Shown here: piece after piece, positions 9,275-15,828 of the stretch
How the letters are laid out: each line of letters begins with the position of its first letter
Numbering within the stretch: position 1 is the stretch's first letter
Assembly: GCA_964545895.1 (NCBI GenBank)
Contig: CAZJHS010000038.1
Coordinates: 1-27,476, forward strand
Direction: 5' to 3'
From: UBA6183 sp964545895
Lineage (GTDB): Bacteria > Bacteroidota > Bacteroidia > UKL13-3
Length of the DNA stretch: 27,476 nt
Notes under the pieces: model-generated
The model's database searches: none
What the model was told of the DNA's origin: nothing
The model's input: only the letters and a program-made list of their open reading frames with translations
Position numbers and translations under genes: made by a program

Positions 9275-9306
9275 CAAGTTTTATCCCGGACAAAAAACGG
9301 ACAAAA
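9275..9306 (-). promoter_or_regulatory. Cytochrome c upstream element: tandem TTTTGTCCG plus TTG
   Basis: Minus-strand TTTTGTCCG lies at 9306-9298 and 9295-9287 (11-bp period), followed after exactly 9 nt by TTG at 9277-9275, as at the other two copies. At the expected 20-nt distance the -7 box is poor (CATCTTGC), and a looser TACAAATTTG lies further on at 9246-9237. A weak -7 would fit a promoter that depends on an activator. The element ends 57 bp before ATG 9230. Confidence 0.65.
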
Positions 9307-9342
9307 TTATGGTTTGATTTTTAAGCCATTAGGCCTTGTAAC

Positions 9343-11085
9343 TTAAATACTGTTGGCAAATTGGGCGAGCTCAGCATCATCAATATTGTTTAGCTTCTTA
9401 CGTAAACGCTGCTTACTTTTTCGAACCGAGTCGTTAGAAATACCTAAAATTCGTGCAATTGTTTCCTGCTCATGTTTTAAACGCAACAAAGCAAGCAAGC
9501 GTTTTTCGGCAGTAGTAATTTGTGGGTAGTTTTCCTTTACACGCCTAAAAAAACCAGGGTGAACCTTTTCGTATAATAACTTAAACTTTTCCCAATCATC
9601 AGGTGTTAATATTTGGGTATTGTGAAGCGAATCTATATCCTCTGTTCGTTCTGCAGCTCCGCTGTTGTTTGTCGTGGTATCTTTTGACAACTCATGCTGG
9701 TAGTTGGCTATTAGCTGATTTTTTTCCTGCAAGTGTTGGGTAAATAGCTGTAACTCAATTTTTGCAGAAGCTAAAGCAATATCGGCATTGTTACGTTCCA
9801 ACTCTAAAACATGTTGCTTTTCTTCAAACAAGGCTTTATCAACCCTGCGCTTTACCGTTTCGCGCTTGAGCATAGCCAGTACAAAAAGCAAAGCCATAAA
9901 AGCCATAGCTATAATGATATATTTTATGATCCGGTCTTTGCGTGCTTCGGTTATCATAAGGCCAATTTCATATTGGCGTAAATCAACCTCGTTGCGTATT
10001 TGTGCATCCTTCATCTGTTTCACCACTTCATAATCTGCTAACGAGTCATTAACCAATTGCAACTGTTTGTAATAATTTAATGCATGGGCATCAAGGTTTG
10101 TTTGCTCGGCAATTAGTAAACTAATTTCCAGCACATATTTTTTTACCACAAGTGTGTTGTGATTTTGCAAAACAGAGTTGGCCTTTTCGAGATTTCGTTT
10201 GAGTGATGCAACGTCATTTTTAACTGTAGGGACTTTACAAATAAAATAAAGATAGTTAATTGTGCTTTCCCAATCCTTCAGTCTATAATTAATGTTGGCT
10301 CCATCTTGTAGCATGGGCAATGCTTTTTCGTACAAGCCTTGCTTAAAGTATATTATTCCCATATTACCAATGCTAAGGGCAATCCAATCCGGGTAATTTT
10401 TATCTGCAGCCAGCTGATACGTTTGTTTAAAAAACTGCAGCGCTTCTCCGTATTGCTTTCGCTGTTGCATAATTACACCCAGGTTATTATAGGCATTAAG
10501 CCTGAACCAAAAATTTTCTGGCGGAAATTTCAAAACCTGGTTAAAAAACAGAACGGCTTTATCAAGCTCACCTATTTTGTGATAACTGCTTGCCAAAAAA
10601 AAGTAAAACTCACCTGCAAAGCTTATTTTTTCATCCCCAAGGACTTTTAACAACCGATCGGCAGCTAAAAAATATTCAAATGCTTCGGGATAATGTTTAA
10701 AGCTGTAGTAATAGCGCCCAACACTAAACATGTTATAGGCTTCTTGTGTTTTCAGATCATTGTCTTTGGAGACGGCAATAGCCTTTAAATGCAAAGAAGT
10801 TGATTGATCGTTAAACTTGTGGTTACGCGCGTAATAATCGGCCAAAAGTGATAGTGCTGATGCCTCTACCTCTTTATCACCTTTCTGTATTGCAAGACTT
10901 TCAATGTTTGTAAGCTCTTTTACCACAAAAACTGAGTCGGTATTATAGCGGTAAGTGGCATTGTAATGTTTTGATAATGCCATAAATCGTGTGCCGTCTG
11001 CTAAATTAAAAACGCTGTCGAGTGTTTGAGCGCTTACGATACCGCTTATTAGCATTAATAAAATAGAAGTTACAAATTTTTTCAA
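9343..11085 (-). CDS. Membrane-bound TPR protein with C-terminal LuxR-like HTH (580 aa)
   Basis: Probable one-piece regulator that spans the inner membrane. A signal peptide (1-19, ending VSAQ) leads into tetratricopeptide repeats (about 55-340), a transmembrane helix (about 388-410, KYIIIAMAFMALLFVLAML), a charged coiled coil (about 412-470) and a C-terminal helix-turn-helix (about 515-565: TTAEKRLLALLRL, IARILGISNDSVRKSKQRLRKKL). This arrangement is common in Bacteroidota, with the TPRs in the periplasm and the HTH in the cytoplasm. No kinase or receiver domain is seen. Its gene lies just upstream of the cytochrome c gene and between two copies of the tandem TTTTGTCCG promoter element, so it could act on that element; this is inferred from position only. 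Its own upstream region lacks the full tandem element. Confidence 0.85.
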   Translation of the reverse strand: MKKFVTSILLMLISGIVSAQTLDSVFNLADGTRFMALSKHYNATYRYNTDSVFVVKELTNIESLAIQKGDKEVEASALSLLADYYARNHKFNDQSTSLHLKAIAVSKDNDLKTQEAYNMFSVGRYYYSFKHYPEAFEYFLAADRLLKVLGDEKISFAGEFYFFLASSYHKIGELDKAVLFFNQVLKFPPENFWFRLNAYNNLGVIMQQRKQYGEALQFFKQTYQLAADKNYPDWIALSIGNMGIIYFKQGLYEKALPMLQDGANINYRLKDWESTINYLYFICKVPTVKNDVASLKRNLEKANSVLQNHNTLVVKKYVLEISLLIAEQTNLDAHALNYYKQLQLVNDSLADYEVVKQMKDAQIRNEVDLRQYEIGLMITEARKDRIIKYIIIAMAFMALLFVLAMLKRETVKRRVDKALFEEKQHVLELERNNADIALASAKIELQLFTQHLQEKNQLIANYQHELSKDTTTNNSGAAERTEDIDSLHNTQILTPDDWEKFKLLYEKVHPGFFRRVKENYPQITTAEKRLLALLRLKHEQETIARILGISNDSVRKSKQRLRKKLNNIDDAELAQFANSI

Positions 11086-11110
11086 TTAGAGCATTTCATT
11101 AAAAACATCG

Positions 11111-11140
11111 CAAATTAGAATATTTAACAAGTAAAAACAA
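11111..11140 (-). promoter_or_regulatory. Possible promoter of the TPR/HTH regulator
   Basis: On the minus strand TTG at 11140-11138 is followed after 20 nt by TAATTTG at 11117-11111, a -7 box one base shorter than TAnnTTTG. Start would be near 11107, about 20 nt before ATG 11085. Moderate match only. Confidence 0.35.
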
Positions 11141-11227
11141 TTAATCACATAACTAAGTCCAACATCAAATCATTAAATCTTGAGAGCTGTTCGGTCGGAC
11201 ATTTCTGAATACAAAGTTGAAAGAAGA

Positions 11228-11545
11228 TTAGGAATTAAGAGAGCAAGCTCTTTTCAGATCAGCAGCATCAAAAGACTCTTCCTTTTGGTTAAATGCGTTA
11301 GCATGGTTGTCTATGTCAAGTCTGATCTTCCTTAAGTACCGGTTTAGAGTGTCAGCCTCTAAACCTTTGCCTCTATGCTCCTGGCGTGCTTTGTCCCATA
11401 TCCTGGGATCAACTAAACGGTTTACATATAATAATGCTTTCGTCTGATCGACCCTGATCTTTAGATAAATATGTTGTTCTCCTTTATCATTACTCCGCCT
11501 CGGGTCGAGGTAGTAGGATGATTTTACTTTGTGGTACTTTCCCAT
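11228..11545 (-). pseudogene. Truncated tyrosine recombinase (N-terminal arm-binding part only)
   Basis: The 105 residues (from MGKYHKVKSSYY through YLKIRVDQTKALLYVNRLVDP and NRYLRKIRLDI to FDAADLKRA) match the N-terminal arm-type DNA-binding region of Bacteroidota phage/transposon integrases. The usual protein is near 400 residues; the core-binding and catalytic domains (R, H-x-x-R, Y) are absent. The reading frame ends with CSLNS soon after the point where homology should continue, and only 142 bp separate it from the TPR/HTH gene. It lies 237 bp from tRNA-Glu, a common integration target. It is best read as the scar of a lost mobile element. Whether the short peptide is made is unknown. 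Confidence 0.8.
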
Positions 11546-11645
11546 AATAGTTTGTTTACGGGAGATCGAAGCGATAGTTTAAAGAAGGTGCTGTGATGCA
11601 GCGGCTGATGTAAAAACAGGCTGGCAAACTTTATTATCTGTGTCT

Positions 11646-11663
11646 GCCGGTCTGCCTGCCGGC
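11646..11663. repeat. Short GC-rich palindromic patch
   Basis: GCCGG at 11646-11650 and CCGGC at 11659-11663 form an inverted repeat around a CTGCC-rich loop, much richer in G+C than the flanks. It lies between the recombinase remnant and tRNA-Glu. It resembles the short dispersed palindromes often scattered in Bacteroidota genomes, but only one copy is in this window. Confidence 0.4.
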
Positions 11664-11672
11664 CTCAAATAC

Positions 11673-11770
11673 TACTGGATTTTACTAAACCGACCAGTAA
11701 TACGTGATGGTATCAACAAAGCAAAAATGCCATCAGAAGCTTAATCTGATGGCATTTTACTGGATTTTAC
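11673..11770. repeat. 13-bp direct repeat flanking the tRNA-Glu terminator
   Basis: TACTGGATTTTAC occurs at 11673-11685 and again at 11758-11770. Between the copies lies the hairpin terminator of tRNA-Glu. The proximity to a recombinase remnant makes an old attachment-site duplication possible, but neither copy contains the tRNA 3' end, so a local slip duplication is equally possible. Confidence 0.5.
11724..11758 (-). terminator. Terminator of tRNA-Glu
   Basis: A perfect 14-bp stem (11724-11737 with 11745-11758; arm AAAATGCCATCAGA) closes a 7-nt loop, 24 nt past the 3' end of tRNA-Glu. On the minus strand it ends in a T-run. The stem is symmetric and could also stop plus-strand transcription. 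Confidence 0.85.
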
Positions 11771-11782
11771 CAATTGTTTTCG

Positions 11783-11854
11783 TAGTCCGTAGGGGAATCG
11801 AACCCCTCATTCTTCCGTGAAAGGGAAGCGTCTTAACCGATTGACCAACGGACC
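11783..11854 (-). tRNA. tRNA-Glu (anticodon TTC)
   Basis: The minus strand folds as a full cloverleaf of 72 nt. The acceptor GGTCCGT pairs with ACGGACT (one G-T pair), the D stem is GTC/GAC, the anticodon stem CTTCC/GGAAG holds the loop CTTTCAC with anticodon TTC, and the T arm AGGGG-TTCGATT-CCCCT follows a 4-nt variable loop. The discriminator is A and CCA is not encoded. It has its own promoter (11875-11904) and terminator (11724-11758). Confidence 0.97.
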
Positions 11855-11874
11855 ATTTGTCGTTTTCGGGAGTG

Positions 11875-11904
11875 CAAATGTACGTACATTTTTTAAAATG
11901 CAAA
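11875..11904 (-). promoter_or_regulatory. tRNA-Glu promoter
   Basis: On the minus strand TTTG at 11904-11901 is followed after 18 nt by TACATTTG at 11882-11875, a perfect TAnnTTTG box. Transcription would begin about 14 nt before the mature 5' end at 11854. Confidence 0.7.
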
Positions 11905-11908
11905 ATAA

Positions 11909-11939
11909 TTTGTAAAAAATTTTTCAAAGGGTACCTTTG
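11909..11939 (+). promoter_or_regulatory. GAPDH promoter
   Basis: TTTG at 11909-11912 is followed after 19 nt by TACCTTTG at 11932-11939, a perfect Bacteroidota promoter. The predicted start near 11944 leaves a leader of about 35 nt before ATG 11979. It runs back to back with the tRNA-Glu promoter. Confidence 0.8.
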
Positions 11940-11978
11940 CGCCAGTTAAACATTAATTACATCCTTAAACATCACAAC

Positions 11979-12977
11979 ATGAAAATAGGAATCAATGGAT
12001 TTGGCCGTATCGGTCGTTTGGTTTTCAGGGCTGCCATCAACAACCCTAAAGTAGAAATTGTAGGAATCAACGATTTAATAGAAGTTGATTACATGGCCTA
12101 CATGTTAAAATACGATTCAACTCACGGCCGTTTTAATGGCGAAGTTTCGGTTGAAGGTGGTATGTTGGTAGTAAACGGAAAAAAAATCCGCGTAACTGCC
12201 GAAAAAGATCCTGCTAACTTAAAATGGGATGAGATTGGTGCAGAGTACATTGTTGAGTCTACAGGTTTATTTTTAGAAAAAGACAAAGCTGCTTTACATA
12301 TCAAGGCCGGTGCTAAACGTGTTATCATGAGCGCACCTGCAAAAGATGATACCCCAACTTTTGTGATGGGTGTTAACAGCGATAAATATACTGCTGATAT
12401 GAGTGTGGTATCAAATGCTTCTTGTACTACAAACTGCTTAGCTCCAGTAGCAAAAGTATTAAACGATAACTTTGGTATTTTAGAAGGTTTAATGACTACA
12501 GTACACGCAGTTACAGCTACTCAAAAAACAGTTGATGGCCCATCGGCTAAAGACTGGAGAGGTGGCCGTGGTGCTTACCAAAACATCATCCCTTCATCAA
12601 CTGGTGCTGCTAAAGCAGTAGGTTTAGTTATTCCTGAATTAAAAGGAAAATTAACTGGTATGAGTTTCCGTGTTCCTACTGCTAACGTTTCTGTAGTAGA
12701 TTTAACTTGCCGCTTAAACAAAGGTGCAAGCTACGAAGAAATTAAAGCGGTAATGAAAAAAGCTAGCGAAAACGAATTGAAAGGCATTTTAGGTTACACC
12801 GAAGATGAAGTAGTTTCAAACGATTTCTTAGGCGATGCACGTACATCTATTTTTGATGCTAAAGCTGGTATTTCATTAACTGATAACTTTGTAAAAGTAG
12901 TAAGCTGGTACGATAACGAGTGGGGTTACTCAAACAAATTGGTTGATTTGATCTGCCACATGGATACTGTTAAATAA
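11979..12977 (+). CDS. gap: Glyceraldehyde-3-phosphate dehydrogenase (332 aa)
   Basis: Glycolytic and gluconeogenic enzyme that converts glyceraldehyde 3-phosphate, NAD+ and phosphate to 1,3-bisphosphoglycerate in the cytoplasm. The N-terminus MKIGINGFGRIGR is the Rossmann NAD site. The catalytic cysteine is C149 in SNASCTTNC, the same number as in the classical enzymes. HAVTATQ, the S-loop and the C-terminal SWYDNEWGYS are all present. Length is normal. ATG 11979 is chosen because the upstream in-frame ATG at 11937 falls within the -7 box. It is a single-gene unit with a strong promoter and a strong terminator. Codon use is strongly biased (for example TTA for Leu), as expected for a highly expressed gene. 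Confidence 0.98.
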   Translation: MKIGINGFGRIGRLVFRAAINNPKVEIVGINDLIEVDYMAYMLKYDSTHGRFNGEVSVEGGMLVVNGKKIRVTAEKDPANLKWDEIGAEYIVESTGLFLEKDKAALHIKAGAKRVIMSAPAKDDTPTFVMGVNSDKYTADMSVVSNASCTTNCLAPVAKVLNDNFGILEGLMTTVHAVTATQKTVDGPSAKDWRGGRGAYQNIIPSSTGAAKAVGLVIPELKGKLTGMSFRVPTANVSVVDLTCRLNKGASYEEIKAVMKKASENELKGILGYTEDEVVSNDFLGDARTSIFDAKAGISLTDNFVKVVSWYDNEWGYSNKLVDLICHMDTVK

Positions 12978-12997
12978 TTAGTACCCAATAAAAACTT

Positions 12998-13033
12998 AAA
13001 ACGCCTTATCAATTACTGATAAGGCGTTTTTTT
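12998..13033 (+). terminator. GAPDH terminator
   Basis: A perfect 14-bp stem (12998-13011 with 13017-13030, AAAACGCCTTATCA/TGATAAGGCGTTTT) closes the 5-nt loop ATTAC and runs into seven T, 20 bp after the stop codon. Confidence 0.92.
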
Positions 13034-13097
13034 ATGCCTTCACTCAAAAAAAATGAATCCCAAAGTGGTGATATTAATCCAACCATAAAGGAGAGAT

Positions 13098-13301
13098 TTA
13101 TAATTGCGACCGTACAATTAACTCCAGCTTTAAAACTTCCGCTATTTTAAGCAAGGTATCCAACGAAGGATTTCCCTTTCCGCCTTCTAAATTATTGATG
13201 CTACGCAAGTGCACACCACTGCGGCTTGCTAAATCTTGCTGGGTGATGCCCATCTGATCGCGTTTTTTTCTAATTACAACAGAAATTTCGGTGATGTTCA
13301 T
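13098..13301 (-). CDS. Orphan XRE/Cro-type HTH regulator (67 aa)
   Basis: A small DNA-binding protein that is almost entirely one helix-turn-helix (residues 7-61: RKKRDQMGITQQDLASRSGV, LRSINNLEGGKGNPSLDTLLKIAEVL). It resembles HipB-type antitoxin and transcription factor domains. No HipA kinase or other toxin follows: downstream lie 60-odd bp and then the GAPDH terminator. Its gene is divergent from glutamine synthetase III, with a 210-bp gap. Two related palindromes (13308-13325 and 13361-13378) lie in that gap; the first begins 7 bp before this start codon, so autoregulation is likely. Confidence 0.85.
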   Translation of the reverse strand: MNITEISVVIRKKRDQMGITQQDLASRSGVHLRSINNLEGGKGNPSLDTLLKIAEVLKLELIVRSQL

Positions 13302-13307
13302 AATTAA

Positions 13308-13325
13308 TGTGCAATATATTACATA
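13308..13325. promoter_or_regulatory. Palindromic operator O1 next to the XRE start
   Basis: TGTGCAATATATTACATA is an imperfect 18-bp palindrome (7 of 9 pairs) that matches O2 at 15 of 18 positions; TTAATGTGCA is shared by both. A protein bound here would cover the XRE start region. Confidence 0.6.
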
Positions 13326-13360
13326 CTAATTAAATATTTATCAGCCTATTTAAAATTTAA

Positions 13361-13378
13361 TGTGCATTATAATACACA
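13361..13378. promoter_or_regulatory. Palindromic operator O2 in the XRE-glnN gap
   Basis: TGTGCATTATAATACACA is an 18-bp palindrome with one mismatched pair. Its centre is 53 bp from that of O1, about five helical turns, so both sites face the same side of the DNA. Confidence 0.65.
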
Positions 13379-13416
13379 AAGTGTGTTTAGATAAAAAATA
13401 ACTACACTAATTTACA

Positions 13417-13460
13417 GCACATTACAAACAGCAACTCCGCCTATGATAAATGTAACGTGC
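13417..13460. promoter_or_regulatory. Inverted repeat upstream of glutamine synthetase III
   Basis: GCACATTACA (13417-13426) and TGTAACGTGC (13451-13460) are inverted copies with one mismatch, 24 bp apart, some 50 bp before the glnN start. They resemble half-sites of O1 and O2 only loosely. Possible regulator site; no known nitrogen-regulator consensus fits exactly. Confidence 0.35.
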
Positions 13461-13511
13461 TAATTACCTGACTTGTTAAGTTATTTGCATGACTAAAATA
13501 CCAACACCATT

Positions 13512-15698
13512 ATGTCATCATTACGTTTTAAAGCAGTAGAAAAAGTTCTTAATCGCACCAGTATTAAGGTAAACATTCCATCTACTAAAGTATCTGATTA
13601 CTATAACTCGCGCGTATTTAACGATGCGGCTATGAAAAACTTCCTAGATAAAGAAGCGTACGAAGCTGTTTGCAGTGCAATTAAGCATGGCGAAAAAATT
13701 GACCGTAAGGTTGCCAACCAAGTAGCCTCAGGCATGAAAAACTGGGCAATGAGTCATGGTGTAACCCACTACACGCACTGGTTTCAACCATTAACAGGCT
13801 CAACTGCCGAAAAACACGATGCCTTTTTTGAACCAACAGAAGATGGCCGCTCTATAGAAAAATTTGCAGGTAGTGCATTAGTTCAACAAGAACCAGATGC
13901 ATCTAGTTTCCCAAATGGTGGTTTAAGAAACACCTTTGAAGCTCGTGGTTATACGGCATGGGATCCATCATCACCAGCCTTTATTATGGAAGGTGAAAAC
14001 AGCCTTACTTTATGTATTCCAACTATTTTTGTTTCGTACACAGGCGAAGCATTAGATTATAAAGCTCCGTTATTAAAAGCATTACACGCAGTAGAAAATG
14101 CAGTAGTTGATGTTTGCTCAACCTACTTTGATAAAAGCGTAACTAAAGCTTGGGCAAGCTTAGGTATTGAGCAAGAGTACTTTTTAGTTGATGAAGCATT
14201 TTTTAATGCCCGTCCAGATTTAATGTTAACCGGCCGTACCTTGCTTGGTCACTCACCAGAAAAAGGCCAACAATTAGAAGACCATTACTTTGGTACCGTG
14301 CCTCCACGTGTATTAGATTTTATGGTTGAGTTTGAAGTTGAGTGCTACAAATTAGGTATACCATTAAAAACGCGTCACAACGAAGTTGCTCCTGGTCAAT
14401 TTGAATGTGCGCCTAACTTTGAAGAGGTTAACTTAGCCATTGACCACAACCAACTTTTAATGGATGTGATGGATAAAGTTGCTAAAAAACATGGTTTAAA
14501 AGTGTTGTTGCACGAGAAACCATTTGCAGGTGTTAACGGAAGTGGCAAACACAACAACTGGAGTTTAATTACCAATACTGGTGTAAATTTATTAGCACCA
14601 GGTAAAACACCACACACCAACTTACAGTTTTTAACTTTCTTTATTAATACCATTAAAGCGGTTCATAATCACGCTGATTTGTTACGTGCAAGTATTGCTT
14701 CTGCATCAAACGATCATCGTTTGGGAGCTAACGAAGCACCACCAGCAATTATGTCGGTGTTTATTGGTACACAACTTACACATGTGTTAGAAGAGTTAGT
14801 TTCAACCAAGGCAAAAGCTGCGTTAAAAGCATCTAAAACCACCATCGATATTCAAAAAATTCCAGAAATTTTATTGGATAATACCGATAGAAACAGAACC
14901 TCTCCTTTTGCATTTACTGGCAATAAATTTGAATTCCGCGCTGTAGGTTCATCAGCAAATAGTGCAAATGCTATGATTGTGTTAAACACCATTATGGCCG
15001 AACAATTAAAACTATTTAAAGCAGATGTAGATGCACAAATTAAAAAAGGCAAAAAGAAAGAAGATGCAATTTTAGAGGTGTTAAAAGGCTACTACAACAG
15101 CAGTAAAAAAATACTTTTTGAAGGAAATGGTTATGGCGATGAGTGGGTTAAAGAGGCTAAAAAACGTGGCTTAAATAACGTAAAAACTACTCCCGAAGCT
15201 TTAAACGCATACATCACCTCGGCATCTAAAAAATTATTTGCTGATAACAACATTTTTGATGTGCGCGAACTTGAAGCTCGTTATGATATTATGCAAGAGA
15301 GCTATGTGAAGAAAATTGATATTGAAGCTAAAGTATTAGCACAATTGGCTACTTCACATGTAATTCCTGCAGCGGTAGATTATCAAACCAAATTAGCAGG
15401 TTGCGTTGCAAGTTTAAAAGCTGCCGGTGTACCTAAAACAATGTATAGTGCACAGTTAGAAATGGTTCAAACCATCTCTAAACATATCAATACAATACAC
15501 GAAAACGTACAAAAACTAGTGGCCGAAACCGATAAAGCGCATCATGTAGAAGATACGCATAAGCGTGCAGTAGTATTTTGCCATAAAGTAAAACCTTTGT
15601 TTGATGTGATAAGAAACGCAAGTGATTCTCTTGAGTTTATGGTAGAAGACGACCTTTGGAAACTGCCTAAATACCGCGAATTGCTATTTGTGAAATAG
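13512..15698 (+). CDS. glnN: Type III glutamine synthetase (728 aa)
   Basis: Makes glutamine from glutamate, ammonia and ATP, the entry point of ammonium assimilation. Length near 730 is typical of GSIII and far longer than GSI. The N-terminal GSIII domain includes THWFQPLTGSTAEKHD. The catalytic part has EQEYF, EVAPGQFE (291-298, metal-binding glutamates), NGSGKHNNWS (342-351, substrate/ATP loop), and NRTSPFAFTGNKFEFR (arginine, glutamate and metal ligands). The C-terminal helical extension is also intact. GSIII is the usual form in Bacteroidota. It stands alone, followed by a hairpin, and diverges from a small XRE regulator whose second operator may also influence it. The start gives the conserved SSLRFKAVE N-terminus. 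Confidence 0.97.
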   Translation: MSSLRFKAVEKVLNRTSIKVNIPSTKVSDYYNSRVFNDAAMKNFLDKEAYEAVCSAIKHGEKIDRKVANQVASGMKNWAMSHGVTHYTHWFQPLTGSTAEKHDAFFEPTEDGRSIEKFAGSALVQQEPDASSFPNGGLRNTFEARGYTAWDPSSPAFIMEGENSLTLCIPTIFVSYTGEALDYKAPLLKALHAVENAVVDVCSTYFDKSVTKAWASLGIEQEYFLVDEAFFNARPDLMLTGRTLLGHSPEKGQQLEDHYFGTVPPRVLDFMVEFEVECYKLGIPLKTRHNEVAPGQFECAPNFEEVNLAIDHNQLLMDVMDKVAKKHGLKVLLHEKPFAGVNGSGKHNNWSLITNTGVNLLAPGKTPHTNLQFLTFFINTIKAVHNHADLLRASIASASNDHRLGANEAPPAIMSVFIGTQLTHVLEELVSTKAKAALKASKTTIDIQKIPEILLDNTDRNRTSPFAFTGNKFEFRAVGSSANSANAMIVLNTIMAEQLKLFKADVDAQIKKGKKKEDAILEVLKGYYNSSKKILFEGNGYGDEWVKEAKKRGLNNVKTTPEALNAYITSASKKLFADNNIFDVRELEARYDIMQESYVKKIDIEAKVLAQLATSHVIPAAVDYQTKLAGCVASLKAAGVPKTMYSAQLEMVQTISKHINTIHENVQKLVAETDKAHHVEDTHKRAVVFCHKVKPLFDVIRNASDSLEFMVEDDLWKLPKYRELLFVK

Positions 15699-15718
15699 AT
15701 AATAACACACTTTTTTAT

Positions 15719-15745
15719 ATCAAATTCCGAATCGGGCTTGATTTT
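15719..15745 (+). terminator. Probable glnN terminator
   Basis: ATCAA (15719-15723) pairs with TTGAT (15738-15742), and after an internal loop CCG pairs with CGG. The stem is followed by T-run. It lies 20 bp after the glnN stop. It is less regular than the other terminators here. Confidence 0.5.
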
Positions 15746-15828
15746 CTAATTATTTTGTACTTATATTAGCTTTATTATTTGTGCCAAATAACCAGAAAAT
15801 TGGGCCCGATTTAACTTTTAATACCAAC

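Noticed and set aside
9268..9282. Plus-strand TACCTTTG box near 9271 as a promoter
   Set aside because: It matches the -7 consensus but points into the 3' end of an opposite-strand gene with no plus-strand gene to serve.
11189..11199. CGGAC half-site upstream of the TPR/HTH gene
   Set aside because: Only one diverged half-site (TGTCCG on the minus strand) and no 11-bp partner, so it is not counted as a fourth copy of the element.
11937..11978. Upstream extension of GAPDH
   Set aside because: The in-frame ATG at 11937 is inside the -7 box; the family N-terminus MKIGINGFGR begins at 11979.
13098..13301. HipB antitoxin of a HipBA pair
   Set aside because: The HTH resembles HipB, but no HipA or other toxin frame is found on either side.
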